Assembly (NCBI RefSeq): GCF_001429245.1
Contig: NZ_LMJE01000001.1
Location: forward strand, 125,186 to 189,185
Origin: Rhizobium sp. Root274
Lineage (GTDB): Bacteria > Pseudomonadota > Alphaproteobacteria > Rhizobiales > Rhizobiaceae
Direction: 5' to 3'
DNA length: 64,000 nucleotides
The notes under the pieces were generated by a model, which ran no database searches, was not told where the DNA came from, and saw only the letters and a list, made by a program, of their open reading frames with translations. A program made the position numbers and the translations under genes. Shown here piece by piece: positions 56,991 through 64,000 of this stretch. Numbering within the stretch: the stretch's first letter is position 1; the number at the start of each line of letters is the position of its first letter.

Positions 56991-57821
56991 ATGACAGAGC
57001 AACAGCGTTTTCCCGTTTACTTCATCCCCCATGGTGGTGGCCCGTGGCCGTTCATGGAATTTGCAAAGGACGAACAGGGCCGCAGGCCGTGGGACGACCT
57101 CGGCCACTTTCTGCGTAGTTTGGCAGACGAGGTGGGACGCAGGCCGAAGGCGATCCTGGTTGTGTCTGGTCACTGGGAAACGGAGCCCGTGCCGACGCTG
57201 AGCAGCGCCGAACAGCCGGGCATGCTCTACGACTATTACAACTTCCCGCCGCATACCTACGAGCTGTCTTACCCCGCGCCCGGCTCTCCCGCCCTTGCGG
57301 CCCGAGCCCGCGCCCTGCTTGCCGCTGCCGGGATCGACAGCGCGGAGAATGCCGAGCGCGGCTATGACCATGGCGTCTTTATTCCGCTTATGCTCGCCTA
57401 TCCGGATGCCGATGTCCCGGTCACCGTGATGTCGCTCAAAAATACGCTGGACTTGGAAAGCCATGTGGCGATCGGCCGGGCGCTGGAGCCGCTGCGCGAC
57501 GAGGACGTGCTGATCATCGCCTCCGGCATGAGCTACCACAACATGCGGCAGTTCCGGCAGGCTGACCCCGGCCATGTGCAGGAAGCAATCCGTTTTGATG
57601 CCTGGCTGAAAGAGGCCGTGGAAAATGAAAGCCCGGATGAACGGGTTTCGCGTCTGGCGACGTGGGACCAAAACCCGGATGCGCTGGCCTGCCATGTGCC
57701 GGATCATGACCATCTGGTGCCGCTGTTCGTCGCGGCCGGCGCCGCCGGCGCTGACGCCGGACGGCAGGTTTTTCAGGGACATTTCCTCGGCAAGCCCTAT
57801 TCGGGCTTCCGGTTCGGTTGA
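56991..57821 (+). CDS. Class III extradiol ring-cleavage dioxygenase family protein
   Basis: A 276-residue member of the LigB/DODA (YgiD) group. The conserved His in PHGGGP near the N terminus, SGHWET (His about 61) and DHGVFIP (His about 125) form the expected metal site. Whether it cleaves a catechol is not known; family members act on DOPA and other catechols. Start ATG 56991 has GAGAGGTG upstream. It converges with ctaA, one base between the stop codons. Confidence 0.82.
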   Translation: MTEQQRFPVYFIPHGGGPWPFMEFAKDEQGRRPWDDLGHFLRSLADEVGRRPKAILVVSGHWETEPVPTLSSAEQPGMLYDYYNFPPHTYELSYPAPGSPALAARARALLAAAGIDSAENAERGYDHGVFIPLMLAYPDADVPVTVMSLKNTLDLESHVAIGRALEPLRDEDVLIIASGMSYHNMRQFRQADPGHVQEAIRFDAWLKEAVENESPDERVSRLATWDQNPDALACHVPDHDHLVPLFVAAGAAGADAGRQVFQGHFLGKPYSGFRFG

Positions 57822-57822
57822 C

Positions 57823-58926
57823 TTAGTCGCGCACTTCCATGGCGATCGGGCGCGGTCGCTCGCCATAGAAGCCGCGCAGATGGGCTACGGCGAAGGCGAG
57901 CACGCTCAGCGCCATGCCCTGATGCGTCAAGCCCGCATGCAGCTGTACCTGGCTCAAGAGCGTCACGATACCAATCGTCGCCTGCAGACAGACCAGGGCG
58001 AACATCAGCACACTACGGCGGGCATGGGTGGACTGGGGGGCTGCCCGCAGACACTGGATCATGTGGAACAGCGCGATGGCAAAGAGCACATAGGCGCCAA
58101 CGCGGTGGACGAACTGCACCGTCTTCGGGTTCTCGAAGAGGTTGATCCAGGCGGGCGCCTGGACGAACAGGCCCTGGGGCACGATCGCGCCATCCATCAG
58201 CGGCCAAGTGTTGTAGCTGAAGCCGGCGTCGAGGCCGGCGACGAGCGCGCCGAGATAGATCTGGAAGAAGGTCATGGCGAGCAGGACGCCTGCCACCAAG
58301 CGGGCTTTCGGCGTCGGCGAGGCATCCTCACTGTGAGGAGCGAGGCTTCGCATGATCCAGACGCAGCTCGCAAAAATGAAACAGGCCATCATCAGATGCG
58401 TCGCCAGACGATACTGGCTGACATCGACGCGTTCGCTGAGGCCGGACGACACCATCCACCAGCCGATGAAGCCCTGCAAGCCACCGAGCGCCAACACGCC
58501 GACCAGCGGTAGCCGAAGCCCTGGTTCGATGCGGCCTTTCACCCAGAAATAGAGAAGCGGCAGCGCGAAAATCATGCCGATCATGCGGGCGAGCAGCCTA
58601 TGCGCCCATTCCCACCAGAAGATGAACTTGAACTCGTCGAGGCTCATGCCCTTGTTGATCTGCTGATATTGCGGGATCTGGCGGTAGAGCTGCAATTCCT
58701 CTTCCCATTCCTCGACGGTCAGCGGCGGAATGACGCCGTGGATCGGCTTCCACTGGGTGATCGACAGGCCCGAGTCGGTGAGGCGCGTCGCGCCGCCCAC
58801 CAAAACGAGACAGAACAGCGTGAAGACGACGAGGCCGAGCCAGATGCGGATGGCGCGACGGTCGCTATCCACCTTGGCAATCTGGGTGCGGATTTGGGTT
58901 TCGGTTCCGATCGTCGCAGCTGTCAT
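57823..58926 (-). CDS. ctaA: Heme A synthase (CtaA/Cox15)
   Basis: Hydroxylates the C8 methyl of heme O to make heme A for the aa3-type cytochrome oxidase (367 residues). It has eight predicted membrane segments and the conserved heme-ligand His residues in [37 protein letters not shown] and [17 protein letters not shown]. The mitochondrial Cox15-type length and the paired His pattern match alphaproteobacterial enzymes. Confidence 0.94.
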   Translation of the reverse strand: MTAATIGTETQIRTQIAKVDSDRRAIRIWLGLVVFTLFCLVLVGGATRLTDSGLSITQWKPIHGVIPPLTVEEWEEELQLYRQIPQYQQINKGMSLDEFKFIFWWEWAHRLLARMIGMIFALPLLYFWVKGRIEPGLRLPLVGVLALGGLQGFIGWWMVSSGLSERVDVSQYRLATHLMMACFIFASCVWIMRSLAPHSEDASPTPKARLVAGVLLAMTFFQIYLGALVAGLDAGFSYNTWPLMDGAIVPQGLFVQAPAWINLFENPKTVQFVHRVGAYVLFAIALFHMIQCLRAAPQSTHARRSVLMFALVCLQATIGIVTLLSQVQLHAGLTHQGMALSVLAFAVAHLRGFYGERPRPIAMEVRD

Positions 58927-59047
58927 TCGTCAATCCTCTTTTCGCCCGTTGATTTGCATCACTCCGGTGTGCAAAACAAGCCCGCCGGTTTGCGGCAAGC
59001 GGTCGCGTCAAAAGATGACGGGCCAGTCCTAAAAGAGAGGCGTGCCA

Positions 59048-59257
59048 ATGCGGCCATCCTTGCGCTCCTTCATCGGAACGATCGCCATCATCGTCATCGT
59101 TTTGCTCTATGCGCTGCTGGCGACGACGATTGCGTCGGCCACGCTGGCTGAGGCTCCGTGGTGGGGTCACCTCCTCTACTTCGTCCTGTCCGGCGTCCTG
59201 TGGATCGTGCCAGCCATGCTGATCATCAAATGGATGGCGGGACCGGCGCGCAAGTAG
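59048..59257 (+). CDS. DUF2842 family small membrane protein
   Basis: A 69-residue protein with two membrane segments (about 6-28 and 38-60) that matches the DUF2842 pattern (PWWGHLLYFVLSGVLWIVPAM). Start ATG 59048 has AGAGG upstream; a GTG two codons earlier is possible. It is divergent from ctaA and found next to it in many rhizobia. The function is unknown. Confidence 0.82.
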   Translation: MRPSLRSFIGTIAIIVIVLLYALLATTIASATLAEAPWWGHLLYFVLSGVLWIVPAMLIIKWMAGPARK

Positions 59258-59383
59258 GTCACCTTTACCAGCTGTTTACCGCGTTCCGGTTCGATCGACC
59301 GGAAATGGCCTTCCGATAACCGTTTCTTGCAGAACCCGGCGCTAGCTTCGGCTCGGGCGCAGGCAAACGGACGGGAGACCCGC

Positions 59384-60667
59384 ATGCGGGAACTGACATC
59401 GAAGACCATGACTGTCTTTGCAGGGCAGATGGCCAGTCCGACCTCTGTCGTGCCGAGCCGTCCCACCGATGTGCCTACAAGCACCAGTGGCGACCCGCGC
59501 CTTTCCATCGCCGTCCACAACGACATGAAGGCGGTGGAGCGTGTCTGGCGCCAGCTGGAGGCCGACACCTGGAACTCGATGCATCAGGCTTTCGACTGGT
59601 GCTATGCCTGGGTCCAGACACATGACAACCCGGTCGCGATTGTTGAGGGCAAGATCGACGGCGTTCTCGCCTTCATCCTGCCGCTCGAAATCGAGAGCCA
59701 TACCATGGTGCGCACGGCGCAGTTCATCGGCAGCGCCTTCACCAATTACAATAGCGGACTCTTCACCGCCGATTTTCGCCGCCGGGCCGCACACCTGCCG
59801 CTGTCGATCCTCAGCCATCAGCTGGCGCTAGCCCTTAACGGACGAGCCGACATTGTCAGGCTCACCCATGTGCCGCTCGACTGGCGTGGCGAGCGACATC
59901 CGTTCAGCGACCTGAGTTCTGTCAAAAACCCGAATTCCGCCTTCCAGGTTCGGCTCGGGCCGGACATGGAAGCGACGATCGCGCCCCTCAACGCCAAGGC
60001 ACGGCGCAAAAAATTTCGCTCCCAAGTTCGAAAGCTGGACGCCGTGGGCGGGTTCGAACATGTGCGGGCCACCAGTACGAGCGACAAGACCGCGCTTCTC
60101 GACACCTTCTTCCGGCAAAAGGCAGCCCGTTTCGCGGCTCAAGGGTTGCCAAATGTCTTCCAGGCTGCCGAGACGCAAGCCTTCTTCCATATGGCGCTTG
60201 AGATCGATCGAGGCGGGAACGACGTGCCGCTTGAATTGCACGCGCTGCGGCTCAAGGGTGAGCATGCCGGCAAGATCGCTGCGATCGCAGGTCTCTCGCG
60301 CAAGGGCGATCATGTGATCTGCCAGTTCGGCTCGATCGATGACACACTCATGCCCGAGGCGAGCCCGGGCGAGTTGCTGTTCTGGCTGATGATCGAGCGG
60401 GCCGCGCTTACCGGTGCTGCCGTCTTTGATTTCGGCATCGGTGACCAGGACTACAAGCGGCGCTGGTGCCGAAACCCGACGGAGCATCACGACCTGATGA
60501 TAGCCATCACGCCGCTTGGTCGGCTGGCGGAATGGCTGCTCAAGGGAATGACCCGTGCGAAAGCCGGGATCAAGAACAATGCCACGCTTTACTCCACCCT
60601 TCAGCGCATCCGGGCTCTTGGCTCGAAAAGCCCCGTGCCCGTCGCCCCTGTCAGCGACGAGCCGTGA
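59384..60667 (+). CDS. CelD/BcsL-type GNAT acetyltransferase
   Basis: A 427-residue protein with a GNAT fold of the Acetyltransf_6/FemAB-like type, a group linked to cellulose and exopolysaccharide acetylation (acetyl transfer to a sugar precursor). The core includes WNSMHQAFDWCYAWVQTHD near the N terminus, LNAKARRKKFRSQVRKLD near the middle and FDFGIGDQDYKRRWCRN near the C terminus. Start ATG 59384 has GGGAG upstream. It ends 13 bases before the convergent polysaccharide co-polymerase, placing it in the surface polysaccharide locus. Confidence 0.83.
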   Translation: MRELTSKTMTVFAGQMASPTSVVPSRPTDVPTSTSGDPRLSIAVHNDMKAVERVWRQLEADTWNSMHQAFDWCYAWVQTHDNPVAIVEGKIDGVLAFILPLEIESHTMVRTAQFIGSAFTNYNSGLFTADFRRRAAHLPLSILSHQLALALNGRADIVRLTHVPLDWRGERHPFSDLSSVKNPNSAFQVRLGPDMEATIAPLNAKARRKKFRSQVRKLDAVGGFEHVRATSTSDKTALLDTFFRQKAARFAAQGLPNVFQAAETQAFFHMALEIDRGGNDVPLELHALRLKGEHAGKIAAIAGLSRKGDHVICQFGSIDDTLMPEASPGELLFWLMIERAALTGAAVFDFGIGDQDYKRRWCRNPTEHHDLMIAITPLGRLAEWLLKGMTRAKAGIKNNATLYSTLQRIRALGSKSPVPVAPVSDEP

Positions 60668-60680
60668 GCGCTTGCGCCGA

Positions 60681-62939
60681 TCAGGCCGCCCTACGGCGCG
60701 GGCCATTGACCTTCGGACGGACCGACATCAAGACCAGATCGTCATAACCGACCTCCTGGAAGGCGCGCATGATATCCGCGAGTTCCCGGGCATCCGGTTC
60801 AGGTGCCGAGAGGATGATCTCGTGTTTGCCGTTGCGGCTGAGCCGGGCCAGACCATTGGCTTCCGCCGGACCGCATTCGACCAGAACGAGATCATAGGCA
60901 TCGGCCAGAGCGTCCACGATCATCGAGAGCCGGTCGGCACCCCGCATGGCCTGGCGCACGTCCGCATTGCCCTGCGGAATGATGTCGGCCGTTGAGCTCC
61001 GGTCGGGATGGATACAATCGGCAAAGGCCGCTTCGCCGGTCAAGAGATCGGTAATGCCGGGCAAATCGGCCCAGGCGGTCATCATCTGGCTCGGCCAGGC
61101 AGAGCCCGTCATGTCGATCAAGACAACGCGCCGCCCGCGGCCCGCCACTTCGCGCGCCAACGTCACCGTGCCAGCGGATCCGTCATCGCCCGAGGGAGAG
61201 ATCGCGAAAGCCGCGCGGGTACCCTGCTCCAGCAGGTAATCGGCAACGGAAGCCGCAGAAAATTCGTCTTCGCCTTGATCAGCCGTTTCGCCGGCGTCAA
61301 CCGGATCGGCCTCGTCCTCATCCGTTTCTTGCCCGTCGACAGCAGCCTCATCCGTCTCTTCGGTCAGATCCAGCAGGCTTGCCGGCTTTGCCGGGGCTGG
61401 TGCAACGGCGGGTGAAGTTGCAGGCGCGAGGACCGCGGCCGGTGCGACGTCATCAGCGAGATCCGCCTCGGCGGCGGCGTGCATATCCTCGTCCTCAAAT
61501 TCCACGTCGCGTTCATGGTCGCGCGCGTAAGACCCGGCAGCGGGGCGCAAGGCGCGGCCGCTGAACAGCTCCATCAGCATGACGATCACGCAGGACAGGA
61601 TGAAGGTGGCAAGCGCCGAGACGATCGTCATCGGCAGGATCTTGGGGAAGCTCGCTTCCTGCGGCGGGACGGCGCGCGAGATGACGCGGGCGTCGGCGGG
61701 GCTTGAATCCTTGTCGAGGCGTGATGAGGCTTCGCGGTAGCGCGCCAGATAGGTTTCCAGCAGCTGACGCTGGGCGGCCGCTTCGCGCTCAAGGGATTTG
61801 AGCCCGACTTCATCCTCACCGGCGCGCGCGGTGTCGGCTTTGACGCTGTTCATCTGGGCAATCAGCTGCGTCTCGCGCTCGCGGGCAACAGCTGCTTCGT
61901 TCTCGAGGCCAGCAGCAACCTTCAAGGCTTCGGCACGGATCTGTTCACGCAGGCCGGCCAGCTGAGCACGCAGAGACTTCATCTGCGGGTGCCCGTCGAG
62001 CAATCGCGTCGACAGATCGGATATTTGCGCCTGAATCTGCGATTCGGCTGTGCGCAGGCGCTGGATCGATTCCGAGCGACTGACGGCATCGATGGTATCC
62101 GTCGACTTCCCTGCCTTGATGGCGGCCTTGAGGTTCTCGGCGGTCGCTTCGGCATTGGCCCGTTCGCCGCGCACGCGAGCAAGTTCGGTGGATATGTCCG
62201 AGAGCTGCTTGCTGCTGAAGGACTGGTCGGAGCCGAGCGACATCAAGCCGGCATTGGAGCGATACTCCGCCACCTTCTGCTCAGCCTCTCGGACCTTCTC
62301 CCGCAAATTGGCAATTTCGGTTTCCAGCCAGCGGACGGCTTCGGAATTGCTGTCGAGCTTGGCGCCGCTCTGCAACGAGCGATAGACGTCCGTGATCGCA
62401 TTGGGCACGTCGGCGGCCAGTTGTGGATCCTTGGACGCGAATTCGATCCCGATCACCCGGGATTTTTCGACCTGATAAACGGACAGTTTTTCCTTGAAAG
62501 CCTTCAGGACCCGCTCTTCCGGCGGAAGGTCTAGGGGATTCTTTGTAAGACCGAACAGGACGAGAAAATCGGTGATGGCAGAGGGGCTGGATTCGGGATC
62601 GAATTCCGGCCGCTCATGCAGATTGAGGTCCCGGGCCACCTGCTTGATCAGGTCGACCGACTGCAGCAACTGAACCTGGCTGACGACATTCAGTTCGTCC
62701 GGCATCGGTTCGACCGTCGATGCGTTCGGGCCGGATGCTGAAAAACTCGGCTCGCGCGGCTCGATCAGCAGCATGGCATTGCTTTTGTAGGTGGGCGCGA
62801 TCGCGTGCGCGCCGACGAAAGCCAGCACGCCGACCAGTGCCGTCGTGGTCAGGATGATCCCTTTCCGCTGCCACACGGCACGGAAAAACTGCGCCAGGTC
62901 GATATCGACGTCCTGCTGATCACGGTCCAAACTCGGCAT
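60681..62939 (-). CDS. Polysaccharide co-polymerase with degenerate BY-kinase-like domain
   Basis: A 752-residue Wzz/Wzc-type inner-membrane protein. It has an N-terminal membrane segment (about 30-52), a periplasmic coiled coil with the GNVR block (about 60-430), a second membrane segment (about 440-465), an acidic/Pro-rich linker, and a P-loop-like domain from residue 579. The Walker A position reads SPSGDDGSAGTVT with no Lys; the A' motif is VVLIDMTG; the B motif ends YDLVLVECGP (Glu for Asp). The C-terminal Tyr cluster is missing. It therefore likely controls chain length without tyrosine kinase activity. Start ATG 62939. Confidence 0.87.
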   Translation of the reverse strand: MPSLDRDQQDVDIDLAQFFRAVWQRKGIILTTTALVGVLAFVGAHAIAPTYKSNAMLLIEPREPSFSASGPNASTVEPMPDELNVVSQVQLLQSVDLIKQVARDLNLHERPEFDPESSPSAITDFLVLFGLTKNPLDLPPEERVLKAFKEKLSVYQVEKSRVIGIEFASKDPQLAADVPNAITDVYRSLQSGAKLDSNSEAVRWLETEIANLREKVREAEQKVAEYRSNAGLMSLGSDQSFSSKQLSDISTELARVRGERANAEATAENLKAAIKAGKSTDTIDAVSRSESIQRLRTAESQIQAQISDLSTRLLDGHPQMKSLRAQLAGLREQIRAEALKVAAGLENEAAVARERETQLIAQMNSVKADTARAGEDEVGLKSLEREAAAQRQLLETYLARYREASSRLDKDSSPADARVISRAVPPQEASFPKILPMTIVSALATFILSCVIVMLMELFSGRALRPAAGSYARDHERDVEFEDEDMHAAAEADLADDVAPAAVLAPATSPAVAPAPAKPASLLDLTEETDEAAVDGQETDEDEADPVDAGETADQGEDEFSAASVADYLLEQGTRAAFAISPSGDDGSAGTVTLAREVAGRGRRVVLIDMTGSAWPSQMMTAWADLPGITDLLTGEAAFADCIHPDRSSTADIIPQGNADVRQAMRGADRLSMIVDALADAYDLVLVECGPAEANGLARLSRNGKHEIILSAPEPDARELADIMRAFQEVGYDDLVLMSVRPKVNGPRRRAA

Positions 62940-63135
62940 CACACACTCCCGGGGCTTTATCCGCGCAACCGTAAAGGATCATGGTAACTCAAGGGTTAAT
63001 TGCAGGGGGTGCAACCTGACGCCTTCCCTCCTCCCGCCGTAGGGTGAAATGCGGGGTCAGCCGTTTACCGGGCATTAACCCTAACCGTTCGATAACGAGA
63101 CAACGAAACGGGTTCAATCGGGGGCGCGACTGCGC

Positions 63136-63711
63136 ATGGCCATGGTGGGGAAACACGCGATACTTCTGGTCGCAGGCGCACTTCTGTCCGCCAGCCTGGC
63201 TGGTTGCGCCGGTTATCGCCCTGCGCCGAAGGTCTTTCATGAAGCGACCATCCAGCCCTATCGCCTCGACAGCGGCGATCGGCTGCGGGTCACCGTCTTC
63301 GAACAGCCGAGCCTGACGAATACCTACACCGTCGACCAGGCCGGCTACATTGCCTTCCCGCTGGTCGGGCAGGTTGCGGCGCGCGGCGCGACACTGACCC
63401 AGCTCGAAGGCGTGCTCGCCCAGAAGCTGAAGCAGGGTTATCTGCGCGACCCTGATGTCACCATCGAGATCGACCGCTATCGCTCGATCTTCGTGATGGG
63501 GGAGGTCGGTCAACCGGGTCAATATGCGTATGTCCCAGGCATGACCATCCTCAACGCCATCGCCGTGTCCGGCGGCTTTACAGGCCGTTCGAACCAGCGT
63601 GACGTGGACGTAACGCGCAAGATCAACGGTCAGATCATCACCGGCCGCGTGCCGATCACCGATCCCATCCTTGCAGGCGACACCGTCTACGTACGCGAAC
63701 GGCTTTTCTGA
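63136..63711 (+). CDS. Polysaccharide export lipoprotein (Wza-like)
   Basis: A 191-residue outer-membrane export lipoprotein. It has a lipoprotein signal peptide with lipobox ASLAGC (Cys24), a Poly_export domain (YRLDSGDRLRVTVFEQPS, about residues 38-115) and a SLBB region (SIFVMGEVGQPGQYAYVPG, about 118-165). It is shorter than E. coli Wza, as in other rhizobial loci, and divergent from the co-polymerase gene. The start is at 63136; a second ATG two codons in is possible. Confidence 0.88.
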   Translation: MAMVGKHAILLVAGALLSASLAGCAGYRPAPKVFHEATIQPYRLDSGDRLRVTVFEQPSLTNTYTVDQAGYIAFPLVGQVAARGATLTQLEGVLAQKLKQGYLRDPDVTIEIDRYRSIFVMGEVGQPGQYAYVPGMTILNAIAVSGGFTGRSNQRDVDVTRKINGQIITGRVPITDPILAGDTVYVRERLF

Positions 63712-63714
63712 TCG

Positions 63715-64000
63715 ATGTCAGACAAGCGGCCGCTGCGCATCGTCCATTGTTTTCGATCTCCGGTGGGCGGCATCTTTCGTCATGTCCGCGATCTCGCCGA
63801 ACATCACAGTCAGGCCGGTCATCACGTCGGCATCGTCTGCGACAGCTCCACCGGCAGCGAGCACGAAGACAAGCTTTTCGCGCAGATCATGCCCTATCTG
63901 GCGCTCGGGCTGGAGCGCCTGCCGATCCAGCGCTCCGTCAGTCTCAGCGATCTGGCGGCTTTAAAGAACTGCTACAATCATATCAAGGAATTGCGGCCTG
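63715..64000 (+). CDS. Glycosyltransferase, N-terminal part (cut by window end)
   Basis: The first 95 residues of a GT-B-type glycosyltransferase (group 4-like) that runs off the right edge. It starts with RIVHCFRSPVGGIFRHVRDL, the typical nucleotide-sugar transferase N-terminal motif with GG and HVRDLA, followed by GHHVGIVCDSS. It begins three bases after the Wza-like gene, so it belongs to the same operon. Confidence 0.82.
   Translation, partial: MSDKRPLRIVHCFRSPVGGIFRHVRDLAEHHSQAGHHVGIVCDSSTGSEHEDKLFAQIMPYLALGLERLPIQRSVSLSDLAALKNCYNHIKELRP

Noticed and set aside
1-64000. Insertion sequences, prophage, CRISPR arrays, rRNA genes and nod/nif/fix symbiosis genes
   Set aside because: None are seen. 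The window looks like conserved chromosomal backbone with a few accessory genes.

Overview
The window is a 64 kb piece of an alphaproteobacterial chromosome, almost certainly from the family Rhizobiaceae (Rhizobium / Agrobacterium / Ensifer and relatives). The evidence is the high GC content, alphaproteobacterial gene forms (short ProRS, short type-2 ArgC, 14 separate nuo genes with a helix-hairpin-helix insert gene) and a gene order that, from memory, matches the chromosomal backbone of Sinorhizobium meliloti and Agrobacterium: lolD-lolC-proS ... rnj-birA-nuoN-A ... hup-lon-clpX-clpP ... metZ ... rplM-rpsI-speB-argC-ctaA followed by a surface polysaccharide locus. The genus cannot be fixed from what is visible. 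There are no insertion sequences, phage genes, CRISPR arrays or rRNA genes.

Layout. 1-23.4 kb is nearly all minus strand: lipoprotein export (lolCD), proS, a candidate plus-strand sRNA, a DUF1467 membrane protein, methylmalonyl-CoA epimerase, RNase J, biotin ligase, and the whole respiratory complex I operon (nuoA-N) with two extra genes, one a helix-hairpin-helix protein and one a small secreted protein. 23.6-24.3 kb holds two tRNA-Asp and one tRNA-Val. 24.4-33.8 kb carries a CASTOR/POLLUX-type channel, a small catabolic cluster (DHDPS-family lyase, M24 peptidase, GntR regulator), UDP-glucuronate synthesis (ugd and a 4-epimerase), a GPH-type sugar transporter and a 54-residue DUF2256 protein. 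33.9-38.5 kb has an aldo/keto reductase, a secreted phytase-like protein behind a good Pho box, and a RibN-type riboflavin transporter behind an FMN riboswitch.

38.6-44.2 kb is a protein quality-control block (hupB, lon, clpX, clpP); lon and clpP have RpoH-like promoters. 44.5-53.0 kb is mixed: a diguanylate cyclase, a cytochrome P450, a WYL regulator divergent from a glutathione transferase, a cupin, O-acetylhomoserine sulfhydrylase, a cysteine-rich DUF6455 protein behind a FixK/FNR-type box, two paralogous CoA-binding proteins and a VOC protein. 53.3-58.9 kb holds rplM-rpsI, an agmatinase-family gene, argC, a VOC protein, an extradiol-type dioxygenase and heme A synthase. The right end (59.4-64 kb) opens a polysaccharide locus: CelD-type acetyltransferase, a chain-length/co-polymerase protein with a degenerate kinase half, a Wza-type export lipoprotein and a truncated glycosyltransferase. 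Position and content fit the unipolar polysaccharide (UPP/RUP) type, but that is inference.

The most notable points are a 50% identical helix-hairpin-helix module present both in the NuoE tail and in a separate protein of the same operon, a FixK-type box placed for class II activation of an uncharacterised cysteine-rich protein, a Pho box on a phytase-like gene, and a polysaccharide co-polymerase whose ATP-binding motifs have decayed.
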